A stretch of DNA of 41,169 nt, taken from assembly GCA_003218475.1 (NCBI GenBank), contig QHNR01000001.1:1-41169 (forward strand), written 5' to 3'. The stretch's first letter is position 1; each line of letters begins with the position of its first letter. Positions 18,566-25,592 of this stretch are shown here, in pieces. The notes beneath the pieces were generated by a model that made no database searches, was not told where the DNA came from, and saw only the letters and a list, made by a program, of their open reading frames with translations. The position numbers were made by a program, and so were the translations under genes. The stretch comes from Verrucomicrobiota bacterium (GTDB lineage Bacteria > Verrucomicrobiota > Verrucomicrobiia > Chthoniobacterales > UBA10450).

Positions 18566-18924
18566 ATGTCGGTGCAAATGCAATACGAGCCTAACGACAT
18601 CTGTGTGCTAGGCATGAGCGGCATTTTGAAACGATCCGAATTTGGCACAGAACAAACGGAACTCGCTCGTCATATCGACGCCGGGTCGAAACCTCGCTTG
18701 CTCGTAATTCTTGAGAACTTTGAAGGCTGGGAACGCGGCGCGGATTGGAATGATCTCGATTTCTCTTCTCGCATGCCAATAAAATTTCCAAGATCGCCAT
18801 CGTCGCCGAGCGACGTTGGGAGCCTCTCGCGCTTGCTTTTGCAGGAGCGGGAGTCCGTCGCACGCCAGTGAAGTTTTTTCCGTCTAACGAACTCGAGCAG
18901 GCGCGAAAGTGGTTGGCCGAATAA
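18566..18924 (+). pseudogene. Frameshifted SpoIIAA/STAS-like protein
   Basis: An AGAGG ribosome binding site precedes the ATG. The first 65 or so residues match the SpoIIAA-like family (RLLVILENFEGWERGADWNDLDF), which has a STAS-like fold. The ATG frame then drifts into Arg/Ser-rich sequence and ends at 18871. From about 18760 the family pattern resumes in another frame (HANKISKIAIVAERRW, ALAFAGAGVRRTPVKFF, SNELEQARKWLAE) to TAA at 18924. The shift equals one missing base. Joined, the two parts make a complete protein of about 119 residues, so the break is recent or a sequencing error. Confidence 0.8.
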
Positions 18925-19110
18925 GCTGCCATTATAGGCCGGCATACGCGATCTTGGCGAACGCCTCCGCACCTGGCTTTTTGGGCGCGCCTCGTTTTTG
19001 CCTCGCTGGTGCCGAAAAAACTCGTGCGGACGGCTTCAGACACAGCCTGAGCGGATGCGACCTTGGTCCCATATCCAATCACGAGGTCATTTCAGACATT
19101 AGGATGCGCG

Positions 19111-19632
19111 ATGAATTCTCCTGACGACTCCGTCGGTTCGAAAGCCTCGCGCGCGATTTCGAAGAGTGTGCCCGGTCCGGATTTTTGCGTTACTATCCCG
19201 CTAACCGACTCATGGCCTGGCAACCACGGGGGCACACTGGACGATCTCATGCTAGACCAAATCGCTGAGTGGCTGGTCGACATCGAAAAAGCATCCCTTC
19301 CGTTCAAGTGCTTCGTGGATCTCAGTCGGTTGACGACTGTTGCGGTTCGCTCCCGTCACGTTTTTGAATTTGCGCGAAAGAGAGCGGAGCAATTCACCGG
19401 AGCCGAGCCGGTGCGGACTGCGTTGTTTTCCGAAGACTGGGTCGCCTTTGGCATCGCCTGTTTCTACGAGTCGCTGATGGAAAACACACTGATCGAGGCG
19501 CGCGCATTTCGCGATCTCGCCAGGGCGGCGAAATGGCTCGCCATTCCAGTCGACGTTTTAACGCTGAAGGATTTTGCCCGCGCCTCACATTGGAGCCACT
19601 CCTGGGAAACATTCTTGAAGCGAAGCGTGTAA
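19111..19632 (+). CDS. Small soluble protein related to the 22969 SpoIIAA-like protein
   Basis: The product has 173 residues and no signal peptide. Its second half shares the pattern D-L-S-x-L, VF-x(2)-A, F-x-D-L and AAKWL-x-[IV]-P with the protein at 22969, so both belong to one poorly described family with a probable SpoIIAA/STAS-like alpha/beta fold. No catalytic motif is visible. The ATG at 19111 is chosen over an in-frame GTG-type start at 19063 because the extra residues match nothing in the relative. It lies 187 bases after the frameshifted SpoIIAA-like gene. Confidence 0.6.
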   Translation: MNSPDDSVGSKASRAISKSVPGPDFCVTIPLTDSWPGNHGGTLDDLMLDQIAEWLVDIEKASLPFKCFVDLSRLTTVAVRSRHVFEFARKRAEQFTGAEPVRTALFSEDWVAFGIACFYESLMENTLIEARAFRDLARAAKWLAIPVDVLTLKDFARASHWSHSWETFLKRSV

Positions 19633-19668
19633 GACCGAAGTCCCATTGTTGACGGGTCTTGCTTTTTG
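19631..19668 (+). terminator. Possible intrinsic terminator after the 19111 gene
   Basis: AAGACC (19631-19636) can pair with GGTCTT (19655-19660), followed by GCTTTTTG. The loop is long (18 bases) and the stem only six base pairs, so the call is weak. Confidence 0.3.
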
Positions 19669-19696
19669 CACGCTCTCTCGCTTAACAAATTAATAT

Positions 19697-20371
19697 ATGA
19701 ACAAGTATATCGCCGAATTCATCGGAACTTTCTTCCTTGTCCTGACAATTGGCTGCACGGGAATTGGCGCGGGTGCGGGTGTTATTGCACCGCTCGCCAT
19801 CGGCGCGGCTCTCATGGTGATGGTTTTCGCGGGCGGCCACATCTCAGGCGCGCATTACAATCCGGCAGTTACAGTCGGCGTCTTGATCCGGGGTAAAGTC
19901 AACGCAGCCGACGTGGTGCCTTACATGGTTGCACAACTCGTCGGCGCCGGGCTCGCTTCTTTGATCGTGATCAAATTCCTCCGGGCCGGTGTCGCGGTCA
20001 CTCCGATAACGCCGCATGTTGGTCCGGCGCTGCTTGCGGAGTTTCTTTTTACGTTCGCGCTGGTGTATGTGGTGTTGAACGCGGCTACTGCGGAAGGGAC
20101 TTCCGGCAATTCATTCTATGGCCTCGCTATTGGCATGACGGTGATGACCGGTGCATTCGCCGTGGGAGACATTTCGGGCGGCGCATTTAACCCCGCCGTC
20201 GCCTTCGGCATCTGCGTTCTTGGTATTTCAAGTTGGGGCAATATCTGGATTTATCTGCTGGCCGATTTCGCTGCTGCCGTCGTCGCGGCCGTAATTTTCC
20301 AGATGATCAATCAGCCAATGCAAACCACCCCGATCGCAACCGCCGAGCCGCCTTACGAAACGCCGCGGTAA
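19697..20371 (+). CDS. Aquaporin/MIP-family channel
   Basis: The 224-residue protein has six membrane helices and both NPA motifs: HYNPAVT (NPA at 55-57) and AFNPAVA (NPA at 165-167). It starts with the usual YIAEFIGTFFLV. The Arg that normally follows the second NPA (NPAR), part of the selectivity filter, is Val168 here, so the pore may differ from classical AqpZ water channels and GlpF glycerol channels. It should form tetramers in the inner membrane. Transcribed alone; the palindromic element at 20394 lies directly downstream. Confidence 0.9.
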   Translation: MNKYIAEFIGTFFLVLTIGCTGIGAGAGVIAPLAIGAALMVMVFAGGHISGAHYNPAVTVGVLIRGKVNAADVVPYMVAQLVGAGLASLIVIKFLRAGVAVTPITPHVGPALLAEFLFTFALVYVVLNAATAEGTSGNSFYGLAIGMTVMTGAFAVGDISGGAFNPAVAFGICVLGISSWGNIWIYLLADFAAAVVAAVIFQMINQPMQTTPIATAEPPYETPR

Positions 20372-20393
20372 CTCTGCATCTTCTTAGTGCTCG

Positions 20394-20608
20394 TTGATTG
20401 TCAGTTCGAAGAAATCGAGCCTTTACGTCACGCTTTCCCGCCTCTCCCCTTAGGCAAGGGGAGAGGACTAAGGTGAGGGCTTTCGAGTACATCCATTGGC
20501 TCAGTTGCCGTGTAGGCAAACCCTCACCCTCCCCCTCTCCCTGCGAGGGCGAGGCGACCCATGCGCCGCGGCGTCTCCCACACCCCAACGACGCGAACTG
20601 ACAATTGA
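20394..20608. repeat. MITE-like element with terminal inverted repeats and internal palindromes
   Basis: Fifteen-base ends TTGATTGTCAGTTCG (20394-20408) and CGAACTGACAATTGA (20594-20608) are inverted repeats, identical at 13 of 15 positions. Inside lie a perfect 11-bp hairpin with a 4-base loop (20441-20451 / 20456-20466), then GGTGAGGG (20472-20479), and its inverted counterpart CCCTCACC with a CCCTCTCCC/GAGGG palindrome (20521-20553). No protein is encoded. The internal palindromes resemble those at 31214-31387. It fills the gap between the aquaporin gene and the next gene and may also act as a transcription barrier. Confidence 0.65.
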
Positions 20609-20730
20609 CCAACAGTACCCCGCATCTTCTCGGGGCGAATATTCGTCTTGACGATCCGACGCCAAAAGTCTGTAATTTCAAAGGACTCTTTTCTTCTCCG
20701 CGCAACTCAACCACAACCATTCAAACCAAT

Positions 20731-21183
20731 ATGACCCGAAATAAATTCAACACAGTCATCGCTATAATTTGCGGGTGCTTTGCGGCTTTGTCTTTGAATG
20801 CAGCCACGATCCCCGCCGGGACAACAGTGACAGTAACGACGGTTAGCCTTCTCACCGCGCAGGATGTAGTGGGCAGAAGCTTCGAGGCGAAAATCGCCCA
20901 GGACGTTTCGGTGAAGGGAAATGTTTTATTGAAAGCTGGAACAAAGGCCTTCGGCAAGATTCGCTCTTCTCGCGCTAATCCGCGCAAATCCGGGCCGCTC
21001 ACTGTGGAATTGACGTCGGTCTCGGTGAACGGACGCAATGTCGCGGTGAAGACGAACAGTGTCCAACCGGGAGGCCCACCCCAGACAGCGCGACAGGCCC
21101 AGTATGGACATACCGCCGGCACAACAGTGGTTAATCCCGGTAGCAAAATGCAGTTCCAGCTTTTACAAGCCGCTACTCTTTAA
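20731..21183 (+). CDS. Small secreted protein, intact paralogue of the 5913-6363 pseudogene
   Basis: The ATG at 20731 gives 150 residues with a clear signal peptide (FNTVIAIICGCFAALSLNA, cleavage before ATIP). The mature part is beta-rich and polar: VGRSFEAKIAQDVSVKGN, FGKIRSSRANPRKSGP, then a Gly/Gln/Thr-rich tail (YGHTAGTTVVNPGS) ending MQFQLLQAATL. The same start is seen in the minus-strand paralogue, which supports it. Such domains, with an ATIPAGTxVxVxT opening, are seen in secreted or envelope proteins, but I know no function. Confidence 0.75.
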   Translation: MTRNKFNTVIAIICGCFAALSLNAATIPAGTTVTVTTVSLLTAQDVVGRSFEAKIAQDVSVKGNVLLKAGTKAFGKIRSSRANPRKSGPLTVELTSVSVNGRNVAVKTNSVQPGGPPQTARQAQYGHTAGTTVVNPGSKMQFQLLQAATL

Positions 21184-21189
21184 GGAAGC

Positions 21190-21400
21190 GTGTTCAGAAG
21201 CTGTTTCGCGCGTTCGGCCGAGATTGTTTTCGATCAGGGTCTAGGTGATTTATTCGCACTCAGAGTGGCTGGCAACGCGATCGATGGTCACGCCTCGAGA
21301 AGCATCGAGGACGCAGTCGATGAGGCGGTGAGCGCGGTCAGTAATTCGTTAGGTCACCACGGAATCAAAAACGGAAAATTTGCCTGTAGTGGAAGGCCAA
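21190..21400 (+). pseudogene. Carbonic anhydrase (beta class) remnant
   Basis: The reading frame contains EIVFDQGLGDLFALRVAGN followed by IDGH and SIEDAVDEAV, unmistakably the central block of a beta-carbonic anhydrase. The zinc-binding CxDxR segment that should come just before is reduced to SCFARSAE, and the following GHExCGA zinc block is replaced by SLGHHGIKNGKFA. The start, most of the N-terminus and much of the C-terminus are missing; the frame ends at 21453 in Cys-rich nonsense. It cannot be an active enzyme. Confidence 0.7.
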
Positions 21401-21493
21401 GAACCTCATGTCTGGAGTGTATTACGTGCATGGGGTGTTATTGCTATCGCTGACGCCTACGTCACAGAGTTGGCAAGCTAGGGGCAAAACTGG

Positions 21494-22732
21494 ATGCGAT
21501 CAAAAGGTTTCATTCGCGTGCAAATTGGGACGCTTATAGCCGCGACGAGCGTCATCCAACTTGCCAACGGTTTCTATGGTACTTTCATCTCCCTACGGGT
21601 GGCGATCGAGAGTTTCGACGCAATCATGGCCGGCCTAGTGCTTAGCAGTTATTTCGCCGGTTTCACGTTGGCCGCGTTGTTCTGCGGAAGAATCATCGAG
21701 CGCATTGGGCACATCCGCGCCTACGCAGCATTTGCCGGTGTCGTTGCCAGCGCAACTGCGTGCATGCCGTTGTGGGTTGGACCGCTCTCCTGGATTATTC
21801 TACGCGCGATTGTCGGTTTCGGATGCGCCGGGATCTTCGTGACGACTGAGAGTTGGCTGAACGCCAAGGCTCCGCGATCGGAACGCGGTCGAGTGTTCTC
21901 GATCTATATGGTCGGGACGTTCCTAGCGCTCGCAATCGGGCAGCTTCTGATCGGCAGGGCCAACATTCAGACGGCAGCGCCTTTCAACGCGATCGTCGCC
22001 TTGTTCGCGATGGCGCTGGTGATGGTCACCACGACCCGGGCCGAGCCGCCCCAGGCAACCGCTACCGAACGGCTGCCCTATGGTCAACTCTCGCGCGCCG
22101 CACCCGTCGCAGTCGTTGGTTGCGTGCTTAGTGGCCTCATCGCCGGTACCTTCTACTCATTGGTTCCAGCATGGATGCAGGACGTGGGCATTGAACGCGG
22201 ACGTATCGCGCTGTACATGCTTGTGGCCGTCCTCGGCGGGTTCGCATTCCAGATTCCAATTGGCTGGATATCGGACCGTTTCGACCGGCGTGTTGTGCTC
22301 GCGGCGCTCGGGCTCGGCTTCGCAGGCACGGCACTTGCCCTAGTCGGCCTGCCACACTCTCTGCCAGTGGTCGCTTCAACCGCGGTGCTGCTCGGAGGCT
22401 TCATGTCGACCCTCTACCCTGTGTGCGTGGCCCACGCGCACGACCGCATGCCGATGGACCGAGTCGTTGCGGTAAGCGGCCGGCTCATCCTTGTGAGCGG
22501 GTTGGGCTCCGTGCTTGGCCCACTCATAGGCTCGAGCATAATGTCGCGCCTCGACATTGACGGGGTGTTCTATTTCATGGCTGCCGCCGCGCTGCTGCTC
22601 GGGCTAGTGGCCGGAGGGAGAAGTTTGACGACTGCGCCCCCGCAGCACCTAAGACGGCCTTTTGAAATCCTGGCACCGCAGGCGGCACCGCTCGCGCATG
22701 ACACGCAACGTTCTCTGGATGAATCACCATAA
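21494..22732 (+). CDS. MFS transporter (YcaD-like)
   Basis: The 412-residue protein has 12 predicted membrane helices in two halves. Motifs include GFTLAALFCGRIIERIGHIRAY (MFS loop 2-3 motif), TTESWLNAKAPRSERGRVFSIYMVG, typical of the YcaD subgroup, and GWISDRFDRRVV in the second half. It is an inner-membrane proton-coupled carrier or efflux pump of unknown substrate. It lies 93 bases after the carbonic anhydrase remnant's last open codon block and has no obvious co-transcribed partner; the 236 bases that follow show no gene. Confidence 0.88.
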   Translation: MRSKGFIRVQIGTLIAATSVIQLANGFYGTFISLRVAIESFDAIMAGLVLSSYFAGFTLAALFCGRIIERIGHIRAYAAFAGVVASATACMPLWVGPLSWIILRAIVGFGCAGIFVTTESWLNAKAPRSERGRVFSIYMVGTFLALAIGQLLIGRANIQTAAPFNAIVALFAMALVMVTTTRAEPPQATATERLPYGQLSRAAPVAVVGCVLSGLIAGTFYSLVPAWMQDVGIERGRIALYMLVAVLGGFAFQIPIGWISDRFDRRVVLAALGLGFAGTALALVGLPHSLPVVASTAVLLGGFMSTLYPVCVAHAHDRMPMDRVVAVSGRLILVSGLGSVLGPLIGSSIMSRLDIDGVFYFMAAAALLLGLVAGGRSLTTAPPQHLRRPFEILAPQAAPLAHDTQRSLDESP

Positions 22733-22968
22733 CCACATTCCCCAGCGACTGCCTGATAATCAGACCCGGCACGAGATTGCAATTCCAAACTTCTAAAAAG
22801 CCGCCACTTTTTAAGAAAGCGTGAGCCGAAGCGGTTTGAGGACGTGGGGCCATCACCTTTCTTGACGAGAAGTAAGCTCCTCAACAAACAAACGCCGTCC
22901 GCTGCCAAACTCTAGTGGGCGAGCTGGTGAAGTGACGACAAGACGATAGCGTCTACTATTGGAATGAT

Positions 22969-23370
22969 TTGAAACTTCCCGCTCACGTTCTGTTTCGGAA
23001 GGATCTGTCTCTCATCCTCTGGAAGCTACGCGGCATCCTGGATGAAGCAACGGTCAACGAGATTGTCGCGTTCACTGAGGCCGTCGAAAAACGTAGCCGG
23101 AAACCTCTCAACCGATTCTACGACTTGTCGGCGCTTGACGCCGTTGATCTGAATTTTGACTTCGTCTTTCACGTTGCGCTTGGCCGGCGTCTCTCGGCCG
23201 CACCCAGGCCCGCAGTGAAATCCGCCTTCTACGTAACGAGCCCGGACAGCACGCATTACGTCAAACTGCACGCCATGCTGACCGATTATTCGCCGCTCCA
23301 CGTTGCCCTGTTCACGGATCGCGCCGCCGCTGCGAAGTGGCTCGGCGTTCCGCTCGAGGCGTTATCGTAA
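22969..23370 (+). CDS. SpoIIAA-like small protein, TTG start
   Basis: The 133-residue cytoplasmic protein starts at TTG. This start is supported by the fragment at 3999, whose ATG-AAA-CTG aligns with TTG-AAA-CTT here. The sequence (ILWKLRGILDEATVNEIV, KPLNRFYDLSALDAV, AAAKWLGVPLEAL) suggests an alpha/beta fold of the SpoIIAA/STAS kind, and it is distantly similar to the protein at 19111. There is no catalytic motif. No partner kinase or phosphatase gene is nearby, so an anti-anti-sigma role cannot be claimed. Confidence 0.7.
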   Translation: MKLPAHVLFRKDLSLILWKLRGILDEATVNEIVAFTEAVEKRSRKPLNRFYDLSALDAVDLNFDFVFHVALGRRLSAAPRPAVKSAFYVTSPDSTHYVKLHAMLTDYSPLHVALFTDRAAAAKWLGVPLEALS

Positions 23371-23474
23371 TAAGAGCCCAGGCGGTGTTACGATTCTGTT
23401 ATAAAAATCTCCGTGCCAAATAAAGGGTTGTCGCGATGGGCTCACTTGCATGATCTCTCCGACCGTGAGGCCGT

Positions 23475-23687
23475 TTACCAATAGCGGTAATAACCTGCAC
23501 GCCCATTAACGCCGACAACCCAACCCCGGTGCCGATAGTAGTGCCCGTGATAGTGGTATCGGTAGTAATGCCCTCGGTACGAATATCGGTAGTAACGGCC
23601 TCCGTAATAATAAGCCGAAGCTTGTGCCGGAACAAAACAGGCAACACCGAGCACCACAGCAAACAGTAGCGGAAGAAGATTTTTCAT
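23475..23687 (-). CDS. Small secreted Tyr/His/Arg-rich protein
   Basis: From the ATG at 23687 the 70-residue product has a signal peptide (MKNLLPLLFAVVLGVACFVPAQASA) and a mature part of about 45 residues built from repeats of the kind YYRYSYRGHYYRYHYHGHYYR, ending GYYRYW. An upstream in-frame extension to 23846 overlaps the neighbouring membrane-protein gene and spoils the signal peptide, so it is rejected. Low-complexity Tyr/Gly/His proteins of this sort are common in Verrucomicrobiota; metal or surface binding is possible but unproven. Confidence 0.7.
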   Translation of the reverse strand: MKNLLPLLFAVVLGVACFVPAQASAYYYGGRYYRYSYRGHYYRYHYHGHYYRHRGWVVGVNGRAGYYRYW

Positions 23688-23746
23688 AAGTTTCCTGACT
23701 ATTAAACGCGGTGACTGCTTTGTTGTCGCGAAATATTTTTGCGGCT

Positions 23747-24325
23747 CTACTGAAATCGCAAGATAGCGGGCGTCACCGACTCTCCAGCGAGTTTTGTGAA
23801 TATCACATAAACTAGATTGCTCAGTGGCTCCTTGTACTTGGTCCACGGCCCGATCAATGCTCTTCCCAATTGCTCCAGCTCCTGTGTGTAACAGAACAAT
23901 GCGAACAAACCGATAACTAAAGCAAGGTAGCGGGAGGTAGGTATCTGGAATTCCGGCCTTCGCACAATAAAGACGAAGCCAAAAACAGAGGTCGCCAGGA
24001 CGAAGGACATGCGGGCGACAAATAGAAGGATATGGCCAACGAATGTGCTACGAAGTTGCGGGAGCGACTGCCGAAGTCGGCGGCCTATCCAATAACCTGT
24101 CTGCATCAACGTGATCGCCGACAACGACCATACCAAATTCTCCGGTCGCGGTACATGACTGCCCGGGTCTAGAAGAACTTGCCTGACGAGCGGCACGGCA
24201 TACCACAGAAGGATGGCGGTCCCTGTCGTTTGCAGGGCGAACAAAAAGAAGTAGCGCAAGGCACCGCGGCTCTTCCCTCCGCGCCCGGAAGCGGCCATCG
24301 GATCGTGCGGTCCGGTCATTGACAT
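23747..24325 (-). CDS. Four-helix inner-membrane protein of unknown function
   Basis: From the ATG at 24325 (alternatives at 24319, 24298 and 24385) the product has about 192 residues with four hydrophobic helices: FLFALQTTGTAILLWYAV, LVWSLSAITLMQTGYWIG, LLFVARMSFVLATSVFGFVF and LALVIGLFALFCY. Charged linkers (RRLRQSLPQLRS, RRPEF) separate them. The C-terminal segment is soluble. I cannot place it in a family. It is transcribed divergently from the outer-membrane gene at 24566 and upstream of the Tyr-rich protein gene, 59 bases apart. Confidence 0.6.
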   Translation of the reverse strand: MSMTGPHDPMAASGRGGKSRGALRYFFLFALQTTGTAILLWYAVPLVRQVLLDPGSHVPRPENLVWSLSAITLMQTGYWIGRRLRQSLPQLRSTFVGHILLFVARMSFVLATSVFGFVFIVRRPEFQIPTSRYLALVIGLFALFCYTQELEQLGRALIGPWTKYKEPLSNLVYVIFTKLAGESVTPAILRFQ

Positions 24326-24470
24326 CCAACTTAGCGCACAATGCGCATGACCGCCCTGCAGATCGGCAGGCAGGGAAAAATTCATAAAACAGTCGCGACA
24401 ATCAGCACCTGCGCAGGATACACGCGCGATAAACGAGCAACTTTGCGGCAGCGTGTGCAAATATGTCTAT

Positions 24471-24487
24471 TGTTACGATTTCGTTAC
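24471..24487 (+). promoter_or_regulatory. Direct repeat GTTAC-N6-GTTAC upstream of the outer-membrane gene
   Basis: TGTTACGATTTCGTTAC places two GTTAC half-sites 11 bases apart, about 80 bases before the TTG start at 24566 and in the divergent intergenic region. An 11-base spacing of direct half-sites is the usual pattern for OmpR/PhoB-type response regulators. A close copy lies at 23386-23406, but there it sits between convergent gene ends, which weakens a promoter role. Confidence 0.3.
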
Positions 24488-24550
24488 AAAATTTTCCTAC
24501 TGAAAAATAACGCTTTCCCCGATGAACTCCGCTATATACAGTCGCGAGCC

Positions 24551-24557
24551 GAGGGGG
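24551..24557 (+). promoter_or_regulatory. Ribosome binding site GAGGGGG before the TTG start at 24566
   Basis: This strong purine run, eight bases before a TTG codon, decides the start of the following gene: the TTG begins a clean signal peptide, whereas the long upstream extension of the frame does not. Confidence 0.6.
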
Positions 24558-24565
24558 AAATCCGG

Positions 24566-25477
24566 TTGATACGGCGATTCATTAGCCAGTGCTTTTTCGC
24601 GGGCATTTTCTTGTCAGCTTGGACTGCTTTGGCTGGAACTGAGAGCTACGACTACAAACAAGCGCCGCCTCCTCCTCCGCCCTCCTGGTGTGAAACGCCT
24701 CCGACATTCGAAATCCGCGTCGGTGCTCCCGGGTGGTTGGCCGGAATATCCGGCGATACTGGAGTACTGGGATTAGTCGACTCCACGGACATTACCTTCA
24801 GCGAGGTTTTGCGGCATCTGACGCATGTGCCCATTGTGCTCAGCGCTGAGTTCCGATATCAGCGATGGGAGCTTTTCGGAGACGGTCAGTACATGGAGGT
24901 GGGCGCCTCTGCGACTCTGCCCGGGTTGCTTTTTACCAATGCGAATCTTCATCTCAAAGACGGGTTGGCCGAAGCCTTCCTTGGTTACCGACTAATTAAT
25001 TGCGATAAGGCAGCTCTCTCTTTGTTTGCGGGCGCGCGTTACAATTATGAAGGAGTTAACCTAAGCATTTTCAATAATGGTGACGCGCGCCTCGTCATTC
25101 TTCGTCAATTACTGGGAATCCGCAACAAGTTGGCGGTCTCGGGTTCGACCGATTGGGTCGATCCCGTGATCGGGGTGCGCGGAAAAGTGAGGATTTGGAA
25201 GGCGACATCTCTTTATGCCGAAGGCGATATCGGTGGGTTTGACGCCAATTCTGACTCGGCTTTTGATATACATCGCCAGGGACGCACACTCGTAAAAACG
25301 CCGATATCAAGCGAGGATTGGAGCTATCAGCTTCAAGGCGGCTTTGAATTTCAAGTTAGCAGGTGGTTCTGGACGCAGGTCGGCTGGCGCTGGCTGCGGA
25401 CAGACTTTGTCTCTGGCGGTTTTACCAATAAGACCGACTTGAATGGGCCATTCGTCCAGGGCGGCGTGAATTTTTAG
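24566..25477 (+). CDS. Outer-membrane beta-barrel protein
   Basis: From the TTG the product has 303 residues: signal peptide (IRRFISQCFFAGIFLSAWTALAG), a short proline run (PPPPPP, about 31-36), then a barrel of alternating strands such as VLSAEFRYQRWELFGDGQY, AALSLFAGARYNYEG, DPVIGVRGKVRIWKATSLYA and YQLQGGFEFQVSRWFWTQVG. It ends with Phe (GGVNF), the usual barrel terminus. The frame is open upstream to 24341, but that region is intergenic in character. The substrate or role is unknown. A direct-repeat site lies about 80 bases upstream. Confidence 0.75.
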   Translation: MIRRFISQCFFAGIFLSAWTALAGTESYDYKQAPPPPPPSWCETPPTFEIRVGAPGWLAGISGDTGVLGLVDSTDITFSEVLRHLTHVPIVLSAEFRYQRWELFGDGQYMEVGASATLPGLLFTNANLHLKDGLAEAFLGYRLINCDKAALSLFAGARYNYEGVNLSIFNNGDARLVILRQLLGIRNKLAVSGSTDWVDPVIGVRGKVRIWKATSLYAEGDIGGFDANSDSAFDIHRQGRTLVKTPISSEDWSYQLQGGFEFQVSRWFWTQVGWRWLRTDFVSGGFTNKTDLNGPFVQGGVNF

Positions 25478-25592
25478 ACTGCTTCCGTTAATCAAATCAA
25501 TCCGGCCGGAGGGGCGACATCGACATCGAGGGTGAGAGCTGAGTCATCGTCGGAAGACAACCCACACTTATGAAAGCTATGCACTTAGGATT

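Noticed and set aside
18591-19082. 163-codon minus-strand frame opposite the frameshifted SpoIIAA-like gene
   Set aside because: It is Arg/Ser-rich and antisense to a recognisable gene; the part beyond it shows no family pattern.
22791-22817. TTCTAAAAAG / CTTTTTAAGAA inverted repeat after the MFS gene as a terminator
   Set aside because: The stem is almost all A-T and bulged, with no following T run on the coding strand.
24341-24565. Long upstream extension of the outer-membrane protein at 24566
   Set aside because: The extension is basic, has no export signal and overlaps the divergent gene; the TTG with a strong ribosome binding site gives a clean signal peptide.
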